DNA of 64,000 bases from CAUZIZ01 sp965219005 (GCA_965219005.1 CBDCMS010000004.1:558001-622000), one strand, 5' to 3'. Positions 1 to 9,477 are shown, numbered from the stretch's first letter. Made by a program: numbers and translations. Notes: a model not told the origin generated them from the sequence alone.

Positions 1-153
1 CGCGAGCCGCTCGGTATCGTGGGCGTGAAGAGGGGGAAGGTCCAGCGACTCCAGCTTGCCCTGCACCCGGACACGAGGGGCAGATCCGGCACTGAGGTGC
101 AGGTCACTTCCCTCGAGAGCATGTAGCCTGTCCAGAAGATCGCGGAGGCTCAC
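1..153 (-). CDS. pilT: PilT-type twitching ATPase, N-terminal 51 codons (cut by window edge)
   Basis: Reading leftward from a GTG at 153, 51 codons are open to the window edge. The product starts VSLRDLLDRLHALEGSDLHL and continues SAGSAPRVRVQGKLESL, which matches the start of PilT retraction ATPases, where the SDLHL(S)AG motif is a hallmark. The GTG overlaps the TGA stop of pilB (GTGA), so the two are translationally coupled. PilT drives depolymerisation of type IV pili at the inner membrane. Only the N-terminal PAS-like part is visible; the Walker motifs lie outside the window. The pilB-pilT order supports a type IV pilus rather than a type II secretion role. Confidence 0.8.
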   Translation of the reverse strand, partial: MSLRDLLDRLHALEGSDLHLSAGSAPRVRVQGKLESLDLPPLHAHDTERLA

Positions 154-1868
154 CGACTCTCCGTTTCCCTGAGCACTTCTTCTATGGTGGTGATACCGGA
201 ACGGATTTTTGCCAGACCGCTCTGGCGCAGTGTGGTCATTCCTTCTCCTATCGCCTGTTCACGGATCCTCATCGTGGATGCGTGTGACAGAATCAATTTC
301 TGAATAGACGAGGAAACTTCCATGACTTCGAATAGACCTGTTCGCCCCTTGTAGCCACTGCCATGGCAGCTTTTGCAGCCAGCACCGCGATAACAAACCA
401 GTTCAGTCGAAATTGATGCTGGGAAGCCGATCTCCGTCAAGCTGTCTGGAGGTGTCTCGATCGAATCCTTGCAGCGGGTACAGATCTTTCTGACCAGGCG
501 CTGGGCACAAATCAGGTGCACCGAATTCGCGATCAGGTAGGGTTCGATATCCATGTCGAGAAGGCGATTGACTGCGGACGAAGCATCGCTGGTGTGCAGG
601 GTACTGAGCACGAGGTGCCCGGTGAGAGCAGCCGTGATGGCGATCCTGGCCGTATCGAGGTCTCTGACTTCACCGACCATGATGATGTCCGGGTCCTGGC
701 GTAGAAACGCGCGCAGTGCAGTCGCGAAAGTCAGGCCGACCTGCTCTTTCGTCTGCAACTGATTGATTCCCGCGAAGCGAAACTCGATGGGATCTTCGAC
801 TGTCATGAGATTGGTAGTCGAACTATTGAGTTGATTCAGGCAGGTATACAGTGTACTGGTTTTGCCACTCCCAGTCGGTCCCGTGACCAGGACCATGCCG
901 TGGGGTCGGCGTATCGCTTCCAGCACCCGTTTGAGGGAGTCGGGCTCCAGCCCCAGCTGTCCAAAATCTAGAGGCAGGTTGTCGCGATCCAGGATTCTCA
1001 GGACAAGCTTCTCACCAAAGAGCGTAGGCACGGTGGAGACGCGTAGGTCAATCTGTTTTCTGAGACCATTTTCCTTGGCACAGATCCTGATTCGACCATC
1101 TTGGGGTAGGCGTCGTTCACTGATGTCCAGATTGCCCATGACTTTGATTCGGGAGACGATAGCGTCGCGCGAGGGGTAGGGCGGCGTCATGACACTGTAG
1201 AGCACGCCGTCGATCCGATAGCGGACCCTGAACTCTCCTTCGTAGGTCTCCAGATGGATGTCACTTGCTCTTTTGCGAACCGCATCTGCCAGGATCAGGT
1301 TGACCAGCTTCACGATCGGAGCCTCGCCGCCGGCATTCTGAAACTCGGGAAGGTCGATTTCCGGTTCCTCCGAAGTGAGTTCCAACTCGTACTCGCCGGT
1401 GAAGGCTAGCTCCTCGTAGACCTTCCTGATCTCGAGGGTTTCTTCGGTCCCGTAGCATTCCTCTATCGCGCTTTGGATGGAGCGCTCAGTTGCAACGACC
1501 GCCTCGACCCGTAGTCCAGTGATGAACTTGATCTCGTCCAGGGCGATGACGTTCTTGGGATCCACGATGACTACGACGAGGGCCATCCCCGCCTTGAGCA
1601 GGGGAAGCACTTGATGTCGAATCGCGGTCCGCCTTGGGATTAGCCGGACGGTATCCTCATCGATTTCCAAACATTCGAGATTGACCCATGGGACAGCATG
1701 CTGATGGCTGAGAATCCTGGCACTGTCTTCGTCGGAGACATATCCCAGTTGCGATAGGATCGACGCCAGACGGCCACCCTGACTGTCCTGGTGCCGCAGG
1801 GCCGAGCGCAGCTGCACCTCCGTCAAGAGGTTTCTGCGGACCAGCATTTCACCTATTGGAAGAGACAT
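150..1868 (-). CDS. pilB: Type IV pilus assembly / GspE-family ATPase PilB
   Basis: This 572-residue protein is a full-length GspE/PilB secretion ATPase, the hexameric cytoplasmic motor that powers pilus extension. Residues 1-150 form the MshEN/T2SSE N-terminal domain. The ATPase core follows: Walker A GPTGSGKT at 330-337, Asp box TVEDPIEF near 356, Walker B DPDIIMVGEVRD near 392-403, and His box TGHLVLSTLHTSDA near 416. A zinc-binding tetracysteine is present (C463/C466 and C498/C501), typical of extension and secretion ATPases and absent from PilT. The start overlaps the end of the UbiA gene by 16 bases and the stop overlaps pilT, so it sits inside one leftward operon. A type II secretion GspE cannot be fully excluded, but the adjacent pilT argues for PilB. 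Confidence 0.88.
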   Translation of the reverse strand: MSLPIGEMLVRRNLLTEVQLRSALRHQDSQGGRLASILSQLGYVSDEDSARILSHQHAVPWVNLECLEIDEDTVRLIPRRTAIRHQVLPLLKAGMALVVVIVDPKNVIALDEIKFITGLRVEAVVATERSIQSAIEECYGTEETLEIRKVYEELAFTGEYELELTSEEPEIDLPEFQNAGGEAPIVKLVNLILADAVRKRASDIHLETYEGEFRVRYRIDGVLYSVMTPPYPSRDAIVSRIKVMGNLDISERRLPQDGRIRICAKENGLRKQIDLRVSTVPTLFGEKLVLRILDRDNLPLDFGQLGLEPDSLKRVLEAIRRPHGMVLVTGPTGSGKTSTLYTCLNQLNSSTTNLMTVEDPIEFRFAGINQLQTKEQVGLTFATALRAFLRQDPDIIMVGEVRDLDTARIAITAALTGHLVLSTLHTSDASSAVNRLLDMDIEPYLIANSVHLICAQRLVRKICTRCKDSIETPPDSLTEIGFPASISTELVCYRGAGCKSCHGSGYKGRTGLFEVMEVSSSIQKLILSHASTMRIREQAIGEGMTTLRQSGLAKIRSGITTIEEVLRETESR

Positions 1869-2707
1869 AGATCCAGACCGACGAAAACAAAGAGTACGAG
1901 ACTAATAACGCCGTTCAGGGTGAAAAACGCGAGATTAACGCGACTCAGGTCCTGAGGGCTTACTAGCCGATGTTCGTACACCAGTGTTCCCGCCACCAGG
2001 ATCAGACCGATCCAGCTGACCCAGGTCAGCTCGAAGAGCAGAAGGCAGTAGGAAAGGAGCGCGACCATTGCGACGTGAAAAAGAATGGAGAGCTGCAGGG
2101 ATTTCTCGACCCCCAGCTTCTTTGGAATCGAATACAAGCCCAACCGACGATCCGCCGCAACGTCTTGGCAGGCGTAGATGATGTCGAATCCTGCTACCCA
2201 GAAAAGTACAGCGGCGGCGATGATGAGCGGTTCTGGGTCCAGTCGTCCGAGGACAGCAACCCAACCTCCCATGGGGGCGACTGCCAGGCACAAGCCCAGG
2301 GACAGGTGCGAAAGGGAGGTAAAGCGTTTGGTATAGCTGTAGAAGAGCACTGTCGCCAGGGCCAGCGGTGAAAGCATGAATGCCAGAGGGTTGAGCATCC
2401 AGGAGGCAAGCAGAAACAGCGCTGCAGACAGGAGGACGAATAGGCTCACGGCCCGCGTACTCACCAGTCCCAGCGGAAGCGCCCGGCTGGCCGTGCGGGG
2501 ATTGAGAGAATCGTGAATCCTATCCACCAGACGGTTGAAGGCCATTGCTGCACTGCGGGCTCCGACCATTGCCAGAATGATCCAGAAACTCGTCGCCCAC
2601 CCAGGAAATCCGCGAGCCGCCAGAAAAGCACCGAGAAAGGCGAAGGGAAGGGCGAAAACCGTGTGCTCGAACTTGATCATCTCCAGGAGGAGTAAGAGCG
2701 TCTTCAT
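1853..2707 (-). CDS. ubiA: UbiA-family polyprenyltransferase (quinone biosynthesis)
   Basis: This 284-residue, strongly hydrophobic protein has the two aspartate-rich motifs of UbiA prenyltransferases: N58-x3-D62-x3-D66 (NRLVDRIHD) and a second DxxxD in YACQDVAADRRLG. These bind Mg2+ and the polyprenyl diphosphate while about eight or nine transmembrane helices surround the active site. UbiA enzymes prenylate an aromatic acid. In bacteria with this architecture it may be 4-hydroxybenzoate prenyltransferase or the MqnP step of the futalosine menaquinone route; the sequence alone does not separate these. The ATG at 2707 lies next to a heptanucleotide repeat array and lacks a strong Shine-Dalgarno. 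Its 3' end overlaps pilB, probably a chance operon. Confidence 0.82.
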   Translation of the reverse strand: MKTLLLLLEMIKFEHTVFALPFAFLGAFLAARGFPGWATSFWIILAMVGARSAAMAFNRLVDRIHDSLNPRTASRALPLGLVSTRAVSLFVLLSAALFLLASWMLNPLAFMLSPLALATVLFYSYTKRFTSLSHLSLGLCLAVAPMGGWVAVLGRLDPEPLIIAAAVLFWVAGFDIIYACQDVAADRRLGLYSIPKKLGVEKSLQLSILFHVAMVALLSYCLLLFELTWVSWIGLILVAGTLVYEHRLVSPQDLSRVNLAFFTLNGVISLVLFVFVGLDLCLFQ

Positions 2708-2714
2708 CAGGGGG

Positions 2715-2755
2715 AGGTTACAGGTTGCAGGTTGCAGGTTACAAGTTGCAGGTTA
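2715..2755. repeat. Heptanucleotide tandem array (AGGTTRC units)
   Basis: About six units of a 7-base repeat (aggttac, aggttgc, aggttgc, aggttac, aagttgc, aggtt) lie immediately upstream of the UbiA start codon. The same heptamer on the other strand forms a second array at 9478-9519. The units are contiguous without spacers, so this is a microsatellite. Confidence 0.85.
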
Positions 2756-2790
2756 GTGGGTCCCCCAGTGATGCTGGCTCCATTCGAGAA

Positions 2791-3792
2791 TCTGGTTATG
2801 CACTTAACTCCGGATAGGTGACGGTGGGATAGAGCGAACAGGCTGTCAGGAGACGGTCGAAGAGCTCGGATTCCCAGAAACGACGATTGAAACGGTAACA
2901 AAACTCAGCCAGGTAACGTTGAAGGTGCTTGAGGCTGACCGCTTTCTGAGTCCCTTGGAGCTGAGTTTTGCAGTTGGAAATGAGGGTGTGAACCCATGGG
3001 AACTGTTCAAAACCCATCCCCACCCACTCGAGCCGGACGCGTTCATGCTGGTAGCCGGCTTGAGCTAAACCGACAAACGCGTGATAGGCGTCGCTTCGGA
3101 TCTGAGCTCCGGGGTCGATCCTCGCCCAGGCGACCCGCTTCACATTGTCGCTGGTTATGTTATCGACCACATCCAGACTTAGAAACCTCGGCCCCCCGGC
3201 TTTCGTTATCTCCACCGCGGCCAGAACTTTGGCCTTGCCTTCGGTCCCTCGTCCTCGCTTGCGACCCCGACGATTTCTCCCTCGTCGTCGGCCTCCAAAG
3301 AAAGAGTCATCCAGCTCCACCAGGTGACTTAATTGGTAGCAGTCATTACGTTTGGCCATGGCTTGTCGGATCTTATGTCCCATCATCCAGACCGTCCGAT
3401 AGCTTCCGATTCCCAGCAGCTTCTGCAGTCCCTTCATCGAGTAGCCCGCTTTGCAACGGCTCATCAAGAAGATGGTCCAAAACCAATATCTCAGGGGCAC
3501 CCGCGTCTTGTGGAAAATCGTCCCGGCGGTGGAAGAAGCCTGATACCGGCATTGGCGACACTCCATCAATCGCCGGTGCTGCAACCAGTAGCCTCCTTGA
3601 CCCCCACAACGGGGACAGACAAATCCTTCCGGCCAGCGTTTCTGCATCAGGTAACTCAGACAAGCTTCTTCTGTGGCAAAACGCTCTTGAAACTCCAACA
3701 AATTCATCTTTTCGTACATCCACTCACCTCCTGTCTCTCACCTTTTTTACTAGGTGGTGGTGACTTTTTCCGGAGTTAAGTGCATAACCAGA
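2791..3792 (-). mobile_element. IS1595-family insertion sequence, copy 1 (1002 bp)
   Basis: The element has inverted ends (TCTGGTTATGCACTTAACTC at the left and its complement at the right). It is flanked by a perfect 8-bp target duplication TTCGAGAA (2783-2790 and 3793-3800), as expected for IS1595-family elements. It carries one transposase gene read leftward. It is practically identical to the copy at 12813-13814, which lies in the opposite orientation, so both moved recently. Removing it and one duplication restores a continuous dispersed-repeat sequence, confirming the boundaries. Confidence 0.93.
2796..3719 (-). CDS. IS1595-family (ISXO2-like) transposase
   Basis: A 307-residue transposase. 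The N-terminal zinc ribbon has two CxxC pairs (CPRCGG and CRQC), followed by a helix-turn-helix-like segment. The ISXO2-like DDE catalytic domain follows, with the first aspartate in VELDDSFFGG, a basic RRRGRNRRGRKRGRG insert, the second in IRSDAYHAF, and the C-terminal catalytic region after HTLISNCKTQLQGTQK. The reading frame is intact. It differs from the second copy by one residue (Asn versus Asp in VVD(N/D)ITS). A ggaggtgagtgg ribosome-binding region precedes the ATG. Confidence 0.93.
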   Translation of the reverse strand: MYEKMNLLEFQERFATEEACLSYLMQKRWPEGFVCPRCGGQGGYWLQHRRLMECRQCRYQASSTAGTIFHKTRVPLRYWFWTIFLMSRCKAGYSMKGLQKLLGIGSYRTVWMMGHKIRQAMAKRNDCYQLSHLVELDDSFFGGRRRGRNRRGRKRGRGTEGKAKVLAAVEITKAGGPRFLSLDVVDNITSDNVKRVAWARIDPGAQIRSDAYHAFVGLAQAGYQHERVRLEWVGMGFEQFPWVHTLISNCKTQLQGTQKAVSLKHLQRYLAEFCYRFNRRFWESELFDRLLTACSLYPTVTYPELSA

Positions 3793-3950
3793 TTCGAGAA
3801 AGAAACTTCGGGCGGGGATAGGGGAGATTCTGCTGTTGTCCAGCTCTCTCCTCGAAACGTGGGGCATACTGATAACGAGTCAAGTCGTTCGCGGCTCTGT
3901 TGGCTGTAGCTGTTTCCGGTACTGTTCACTGATCACTTCACCACTGCTCA

Positions 3951-5152
3951 CTATTCAGATGCGCGTTTGGCCTCAGCAACTTCATCCAGGGACTGCTTCA
4001 GGATCGCGAGGACAATGTACCAGCCTATGATCAGTAGAACGATTACTTTCAGGTAGGGATGAATCAGCAAATTCATGTCCCAGAGACCATGCAGGACGAC
4101 CGCAATCAGCCATCGTCGAATAACGTCCCGGTGTAGGAGCATCTCTTCAGGTGAAAGGGTTTGTCCCGCTTCACGCGCCATATGGCTGAGCCGACCATCG
4201 CCGTCCAGATGACATGTCCTCCAGGTGACAGGAGCGCGCGCAGCTGAATGTTGTCGAGGGCGGCGTTCACACCTGAGGAGAAGACCGCGTTGAGCGCGTA
4301 ACCGGCGGACTCGAATCCGGCGAAGCCGGCACCACAAGCGGCACCAAAAAGCAGTCCGTTGAGCTGCCATCGGTAGCGCATCGACCTCACAATGATGAGC
4401 AGCGACGCCCCCTTACCTGTTTCTTCGATCACACCGGTCAGGATCGCCGGTATCAAGGCGCCGATTCCTGAGCCCGGCAGGAATCGGAACAGGACACTGG
4501 ACGCGATCAGCCCCAGTGCCCCGCCTAGCACCAACATCTTTCCGACTTGATAGATCGAAACATTTCGGGGCGTATTCAACTCGAAAAAAAGGATCACCAC
4601 GGAGAGGGGTACGACAAAGGATCCGATGACCACCAATCCTGGGATGAAGTTCGGGTTGCCGAACTGGCTGATGCCCAGGTAAAGCAGGAAATAGGTCACC
4701 AGCGCCCCGGCTAGAATGCGCCAAAAGACCCTCGGTGTTGGCCAACCCGTCTCCACGTCGCTCAAAGCAGGTGTGGTGCTCCTGGTTCCAACGATAAACT
4801 CTTCTTCGATCGTCTCTTCATCGGTCTCGCTCTGGAGTCCGCCCACCAGGATTTTCCGAACGGGCATTCTCGAGAGCGTTGGGAGCTCAGACACTTTGCT
4901 GAGCTTGGCTCCTATCTTGTCTAGAAGGTTGCGAGGAGGGGATCCTTCTTCATTGCCAGGAGGGACAGCGGGACGGGACGATTTGGGGACGAGCTCGGGA
5001 ATGCTGGAAGCCCGGGCCCAGTCGGAGAATCCCTCATTCCAGACGAGCGTGTTCCCGTCGATTGTTCCTTCTTGGAACAGTTGTGCGAGCGTGTCGAAAT
5101 CGACCGGACCCCGGCTCTCACCTTCGACGACGCAGAACCATTGATCCGCCAT
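3951..5152 (-). pseudogene. GYF-domain PrsW-like membrane protease, frameshifted near 4172-4186
   Basis: The first frame (5152 to 4106) begins with a GYF_2/DUF4339 domain (WFCVVEGESRGPVDFDTLAQ). A linker follows, then a polytopic PrsW domain with the EE-x2-K motif (GVIEETGKG), FAGFESAGY and GHVIWTA. PrsW proteases are intramembrane glutamic-type proteases that act on anti-sigma factors. After about SAIWR the frame turns into unrelated residues and stops at 4106. The expected last part, including the conserved histidine motif (VVLHGLWDM) and the last helices, is in another frame that ends at 3951. A one-base loss near 4172-4186 explains this. It could be a real mutation or an assembly error; if real, the protease lacks its last catalytic motif. 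The final codons lie within a dispersed repeat. Confidence 0.75.
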
Positions 5153-5318
5153 ACGCTTAGTGCTCCGTTGCGGCTGAAGGTCTGGAGCCTCATTCTAACT
5201 CTAGTCGTGACGGCTCGCATCCCCAAAGACTCAGCTTCGCCCCGCCTCCGGCGGCCCGAGACCCGTTGCTTCGAGGGTACGTACAACATCACGGGCCTTT
5301 CTGCTATCCTGAGCAGCG

Positions 5319-6911
5319 ATGGCCATACGAATTGATCCTGTTCAACTGGAAATCTACCGGCATCTCTTCACCTCCATTCCCGAAGAGATGGGTACTGCCC
5401 TGAAGCGAACTGCATATTCCCCCAACATCAAGGAAAGGCGTGACTATTCTTGCGCCATTTTTGATTCGGACGGTGAGCTGGCTGCGATGGGAGACCACAT
5501 GCCGGTCCACCTCGGCTCCATGCCCTTATCCGTCCAGGCCGCCATCTCGGCTCACACCTTGGGTCCCGGTGACATTGTCATTCTCAACGACCCTTTCTGC
5601 GGAGGGACCCATCTGCCTGATATCACGATGATTGCACCGGTTTACGAACCTTCCGACGGCTTCTCCAAGCCCGTCTTCTATACTGCGACCCGAGCCCACC
5701 ACTCGGACGTCGGAGGGATGTCGCCCGGATCAATGCCCTTGAGCGAAGAGGTCTTTCAGGAGGGTCTCCGAATCCCTCCCCTCAAGCTCTACCGGGCCGG
5801 GCAGCTCAATCGTGATTTGTTGAGTCTACTGCTCTGGAACGTCAGAACGCCGGTCGAGAGGGAAGGCGATCTGGCAGCCCAGGTCGGTGCGATCCGGGTC
5901 GGAGAAAAGCGTCTGCGCGAGTTGGTGGAGTCCAACGGCCGGCAGAAAGTCGAACAGCATTGTGCCGCCCTCCAGAGTTACTCTGAAAAGGTGATGAGGG
6001 ACGTCATCTCTCGCATTCCCAATGGGAGGTACAAGGGAGAAGACGTGCTCGATGATGAAGGGGGGAGCAGACCGGGCTCAGAGCGGTCTATTCGAATCAA
6101 GGTGTCGGTCGCCGTATCCGGGGCACGCATGAAGATTGACTTCGGTGGTTCCGACGCCCAGGTCAAAGGGTGCGTGAACGCGGTCTACCCAGTCACTCTA
6201 TCTGCGGTTTACTATGTGCTTCGTTGTCTGGCCCCGGACGACGCTCCCGCCAGTGCCGGGTTGATGCGTCCGGTCAGTGTTACCGCTGAGCCTGGCACAG
6301 TAGTCAACGCCCAGTATCCTGCTGCTACTGCAGGAGGAAATGTAGAGACCTCACAGCGGATCGTGGATACCCTGCTGAAGGCCCTTTCGTCGGCCCTCCC
6401 GGAGCTGATACCGGCCGCCAGTAGTGGGACCATGAACAATCTGGCCCTGGGGGGAATCGACCCGGTTAGCGGAAAGAGTTTTTCCTACTACGAGACCATT
6501 GGAGGCGGTATGGGAGCCAGTCCCGAGAAGGATGGCGATAGTGGGGTTCACACCCATATGACCAACTCACTCAATACCCCCATCGAAGCGCTGGAGTACG
6601 ACTTTCCTTTTCGGGTGCGAGAGTATCGCCTTCGAAGTGGTTCCGGAGCTAAGGGGAAGTTTCGGGGTGGTGACGGCATCATCCGAAGCCTGGAGGTCCT
6701 CACCGACTGCCAGGTCACAATTCTCTCCGATCGACGAAAACACCCTCCCTATGGGCTCAACGGCGGAGGCACCGGTAAGAGGGGCGCCAACTACCTGATT
6801 AGCAAGGGGCGGCGTAAACCGTTGCCCGGCAAGGTCTCAATCAATCTCTCCAAAGGCCAGGTGATCCAGATCGAGAGCCCCGGCGGCGGAGGTTGGGGAT
6901 CATCACGATAG
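5319..6911 (+). CDS. hyuB: Hydantoinase B / 5-oxoprolinase-type subunit (HyuB)
   Basis: A 530-residue protein matching the HyuB family over its whole length. It starts DPVQLEIYRHLFTSIPEEMG and contains NIKERRDYSCAIFD, GDHMPVHLGSMP, ILNDPFCGGTHLPDIT and the C-terminal GGGGWG ending typical of the family. HyuB subunits work with an ATP-dependent HyuA subunit to open cyclic amides such as hydantoins, 5-oxoproline or N-methylhydantoin. No hyuA is seen in this window, so either the partner is elsewhere or this is a stand-alone protein. The gene faces away from the PrsW gene. It is followed after 39 bases by an enolase-superfamily gene, probably in one operon. Confidence 0.88.
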   Translation: MAIRIDPVQLEIYRHLFTSIPEEMGTALKRTAYSPNIKERRDYSCAIFDSDGELAAMGDHMPVHLGSMPLSVQAAISAHTLGPGDIVILNDPFCGGTHLPDITMIAPVYEPSDGFSKPVFYTATRAHHSDVGGMSPGSMPLSEEVFQEGLRIPPLKLYRAGQLNRDLLSLLLWNVRTPVEREGDLAAQVGAIRVGEKRLRELVESNGRQKVEQHCAALQSYSEKVMRDVISRIPNGRYKGEDVLDDEGGSRPGSERSIRIKVSVAVSGARMKIDFGGSDAQVKGCVNAVYPVTLSAVYYVLRCLAPDDAPASAGLMRPVSVTAEPGTVVNAQYPAATAGGNVETSQRIVDTLLKALSSALPELIPAASSGTMNNLALGGIDPVSGKSFSYYETIGGGMGASPEKDGDSGVHTHMTNSLNTPIEALEYDFPFRVREYRLRSGSGAKGKFRGGDGIIRSLEVLTDCQVTILSDRRKHPPYGLNGGGTGKRGANYLISKGRRKPLPGKVSINLSKGQVIQIESPGGGGWGSSR

Positions 6912-6950
6912 AGCCTCTTCTGGGGCCCCTGGAATACTCCATTCGTTAAC

Positions 6951-8072
6951 ATGACCCGGCTGAAGATTGAAGAAGTGAGGCTGAGGGAGATTCGGCTTCC
7001 TCTGGTTCACTTTTTCGAAACCAGCTTCGGACGCGTTTACGAGCGCCGGGTGCTGCTGCTCGAACTTGGCACCAACGTCTCGACCGGTTGGGGCGAATGT
7101 GTCGCCGACGATGCTCCCCGCTACAGCTACGAAACCGTCGACACTGCCTGGACGATTCTGAGTCGCTTCGTCGTGCCTACCCTCCTCGGCCGTACCTTCG
7201 AAGATCCGGATCAGCTTTCGCAGATGCTCAAGCCAATTCGGGGGCACTCCATGGCGAAAGCCTGTGTCGAAGCTGCCTTCTGGGACGCACAGGCCAAGAG
7301 TCTGGGAATCCCTCTATGGAAGCTCTTGGGAGGCACGCGGACCAAGATCGCCTGCGGCGTCTCCATCGGTATCCAGGACAGCCCCGAAGATCTATTGCGA
7401 AAGATCGAAGAAGAATTGCGATCGGGATACCAGAGGATAAAGATCAAGATCAAACCCGGTTGGGACACCGAAATAGTGCGGGAGGTGCGTCGTCGATTTC
7501 CAGAGATCCCCTTGATGGTCGATGCCAACTCTGCCTATACAGCAGCGGATTTCGATCACCTGAGCCAGCTGGACCAGTTCGATCTGATGATGATTGAGCA
7601 ACCGCTCGCCCATGATGATGTTTATCTGCACGGAAAGCTCCAGGCCACGCTTCAGACTCCGATTTGCCTGGATGAGTCCATTCGTCACAGCGCGGACGCG
7701 CTGCAGGCAATCGAACTTGGGGCGTGCAGGATCATCAATCTCAAGATGGGACGTCTGGGTGGTCACGCCGAGACAAAGCGTACCCACGATCTATGCCAGT
7801 CCCACCAGATACCTGTCTGGTGTGGGGGAATGTTGGAAACCGGCATTGGTCGGGCCCACAACGTCGCTCTTTCGACGCTCGAGAACTTCACGCTTCCAGG
7901 AGATGTGACGGCGAGCCACCGCTACTTCCGTCGGGACACGATTCGCCCCCCGGTCGAGGTGGCAGCAGACGGTCACATCATCCCTTCAGAAGAACCTGGA
8001 ATTGGCTACGAGCCGGATATCGACTGGATCAAAGAGAACCAGGACCGGTACGAGTTTTTTACCTCCGACTGA
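6951..8072 (+). CDS. menC: o-Succinylbenzoate synthase / N-acylamino acid racemase (enolase superfamily)
   Basis: A 373-residue enolase-superfamily enzyme of the muconate-lactonising subgroup. The catalytic set is complete: the KxK motif in RIKIKIKPG, metal ligands in MVDANSAY (Asp), MIEQPL (Glu) and CLDESI (Asp), and the second catalytic lysine in INLKMGRLGG. The 'low-GC' MenC branch includes both OSBS and N-succinylamino acid racemases. No other menaquinone genes are adjacent, whereas hydantoinase, M20 deacylase and aminotransferase genes are. I therefore favour an N-acyl (N-succinyl) amino acid racemase role; the symbol denotes the family only. The gene is convergent with the aminotransferase, whose stop is 10 bases away. 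Confidence 0.82.
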   Translation: MTRLKIEEVRLREIRLPLVHFFETSFGRVYERRVLLLELGTNVSTGWGECVADDAPRYSYETVDTAWTILSRFVVPTLLGRTFEDPDQLSQMLKPIRGHSMAKACVEAAFWDAQAKSLGIPLWKLLGGTRTKIACGVSIGIQDSPEDLLRKIEEELRSGYQRIKIKIKPGWDTEIVREVRRRFPEIPLMVDANSAYTAADFDHLSQLDQFDLMMIEQPLAHDDVYLHGKLQATLQTPICLDESIRHSADALQAIELGACRIINLKMGRLGGHAETKRTHDLCQSHQIPVWCGGMLETGIGRAHNVALSTLENFTLPGDVTASHRYFRRDTIRPPVEVAADGHIIPSEEPGIGYEPDIDWIKENQDRYEFFTSD

Positions 8073-8081
8073 GAGGTTGCT

Positions 8082-9431
8082 TCACGCCTCGCCGCCCAGA
8101 ACCTCAGCGATCGATTCGGTCATGATCTCTACGATTCGATCCAACTGCTCTCTGCTGGTGACGATTGGAGGAGCGAGACAGAACACGTCACCTCGCAGCC
8201 GGCTGAAGAGTCCACGTTTCTGGGTGGCGCTGTTGACTCGGGCCCCGATCTGTTCCTGGGCCGGGAACTCCGCCTTGGTTTCCTTGTTCTCGACCAGCTC
8301 TACCGCAAGCATCAGGCCAAGGCCTCTCACTTCTCCCACGTGGGGGTGGTCGCCCAGAGCCGACTGAAGCTGCTCCAGGAGATAGGTTCCCTTGTCCGCT
8401 GCCTGAGCCGGGAAGTCCTCCTGCTCGACAATATCCAGGTTGCGGAGCGCCACGGCACAGCCGACCGGATGTGCGCTGTAGGTGAAGGCATGCATCCAGA
8501 CCATCTCTCCGGTGTCGAGGACCTGGGCAATCTCTTCGTTGATGCCGGTCCCACCCAGGGGGAAGTAGCCGGACGTAATCGCCTTGGCAAACTGGATCAT
8601 GTCGGGCTCTACGCCCCAATGGTCCAGTCCGAACATCTTGCCAGTGCGTCCAAATCCGGTAATCACCTCGTCCGAGACGAAGAGCACGTCGTACTTGTCG
8701 CAGATTTCCCGAATGCGAGGGAAATAGTCCGGTTGGGGGACGATCACGCCACCGGCTCCTTGAACCGGTTCTGCCAAGAACATCGCCACCGTATCCGGTC
8801 CCTCGCGTAGAATCGCCTGTTCCAACTCGTTGGCGGCCGCGATCCCCTGAGTATGCTCCCCCGTGGATTCATAGCGGTACGGGTAGGGGGAAGGAATATG
8901 CAAGAATCCGGGAACACGAGGTTCAAACATGGGCCAATAGGCCGTGATACCGGTAGCACTCATGGCTGCAAGCGTAACTCCGTGGTATCCCCACTGCCGA
9001 GAGATCACTTTCGTCTTTTCCGGCTTGCCCTTGAGCTTCCAATAGTAGCGTGCCGTCTTGATGTTGCTTTCCGTCGACTCTCCGCCCCCGGAGGTAAAAA
9101 AGAAGCGGTTGATGGAGGGGTAAGTCAAGCCCGCCAGCCTCTCCGCCAATTCGATCGCGGCGGGATTCGAGCTGCCGGAGTATCCGGAGCAGTATCCCAG
9201 GGTTTCCATCTGGTGCGAGGCTGCCTCCGCCAGTTCGCTGCGGCCGTGACCGGCAACCACATTCCAGAGTCCGGAGAGGCCATCGATATACCGATTTCCA
9301 TCGATGTCAGTTAGTACCGCTCCCTCTCCGCTGACCCAGATATGTGCTTGCTGGTGAAGGCTGGGGTTGTGGAGGGGATGAATCAGGTGGGCCTGATCTC
9401 GTGACAGCAGTCCTTCCTTGGTGGTTGTCAT
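8082..9431 (-). CDS. Class III aminotransferase (omega-aminotransferase type)
   Basis: A 449-residue PLP-dependent aminotransferase of class III. Visible landmarks are the N-terminal aromatic entry DGLSGLWNVVAGHGR, the phosphate-binding SGGGESTESNIKTARYYW, GYHGVT, the aspartate in FVSDEVITGFGRTGK, and the Schiff-base lysine in FAKAITSGYFPLGG (about residue 289). These enzymes move an amino group from an omega-amino acid or amine, often beta-alanine, to pyruvate or a similar acceptor. The exact substrate cannot be read from the sequence. It is the last gene of a leftward group (kelch, AAC(3), M20, aminotransferase), separated from the M20 gene by a heptamer array. Confidence 0.88.
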   Translation of the reverse strand: MTTTKEGLLSRDQAHLIHPLHNPSLHQQAHIWVSGEGAVLTDIDGNRYIDGLSGLWNVVAGHGRSELAEAASHQMETLGYCSGYSGSSNPAAIELAERLAGLTYPSINRFFFTSGGGESTESNIKTARYYWKLKGKPEKTKVISRQWGYHGVTLAAMSATGITAYWPMFEPRVPGFLHIPSPYPYRYESTGEHTQGIAAANELEQAILREGPDTVAMFLAEPVQGAGGVIVPQPDYFPRIREICDKYDVLFVSDEVITGFGRTGKMFGLDHWGVEPDMIQFAKAITSGYFPLGGTGINEEIAQVLDTGEMVWMHAFTYSAHPVGCAVALRNLDIVEQEDFPAQAADKGTYLLEQLQSALGDHPHVGEVRGLGLMLAVELVENKETKAEFPAQEQIGARVNSATQKRGLFSRLRGDVFCLAPPIVTSREQLDRIVEIMTESIAEVLGGEA

Positions 9432-9477
9432 GATCTATTAGTCCTTTTGCTCTTACATCAGATAGATGTTTTTCTTA

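Larger units (their letters stand above)
2751..3958 (+). repeat. Dispersed repeat copy A, interrupted by IS1595-type copy 1
   Basis: The segments 2751-2790 and 3793-3958 together match the copy at 32816-33030. Shared blocks include gatgctggctccattcgaga, the stretch around caagtcgttcgcggctctg, and the end cactgctcactattca. The IS element splits it. The last codons and stop of the frameshifted PrsW gene on the other strand fall inside this repeat. The family has further copies at 41019-41262 (inverted) and partial ones near 25190 and 51105. Confidence 0.75.
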
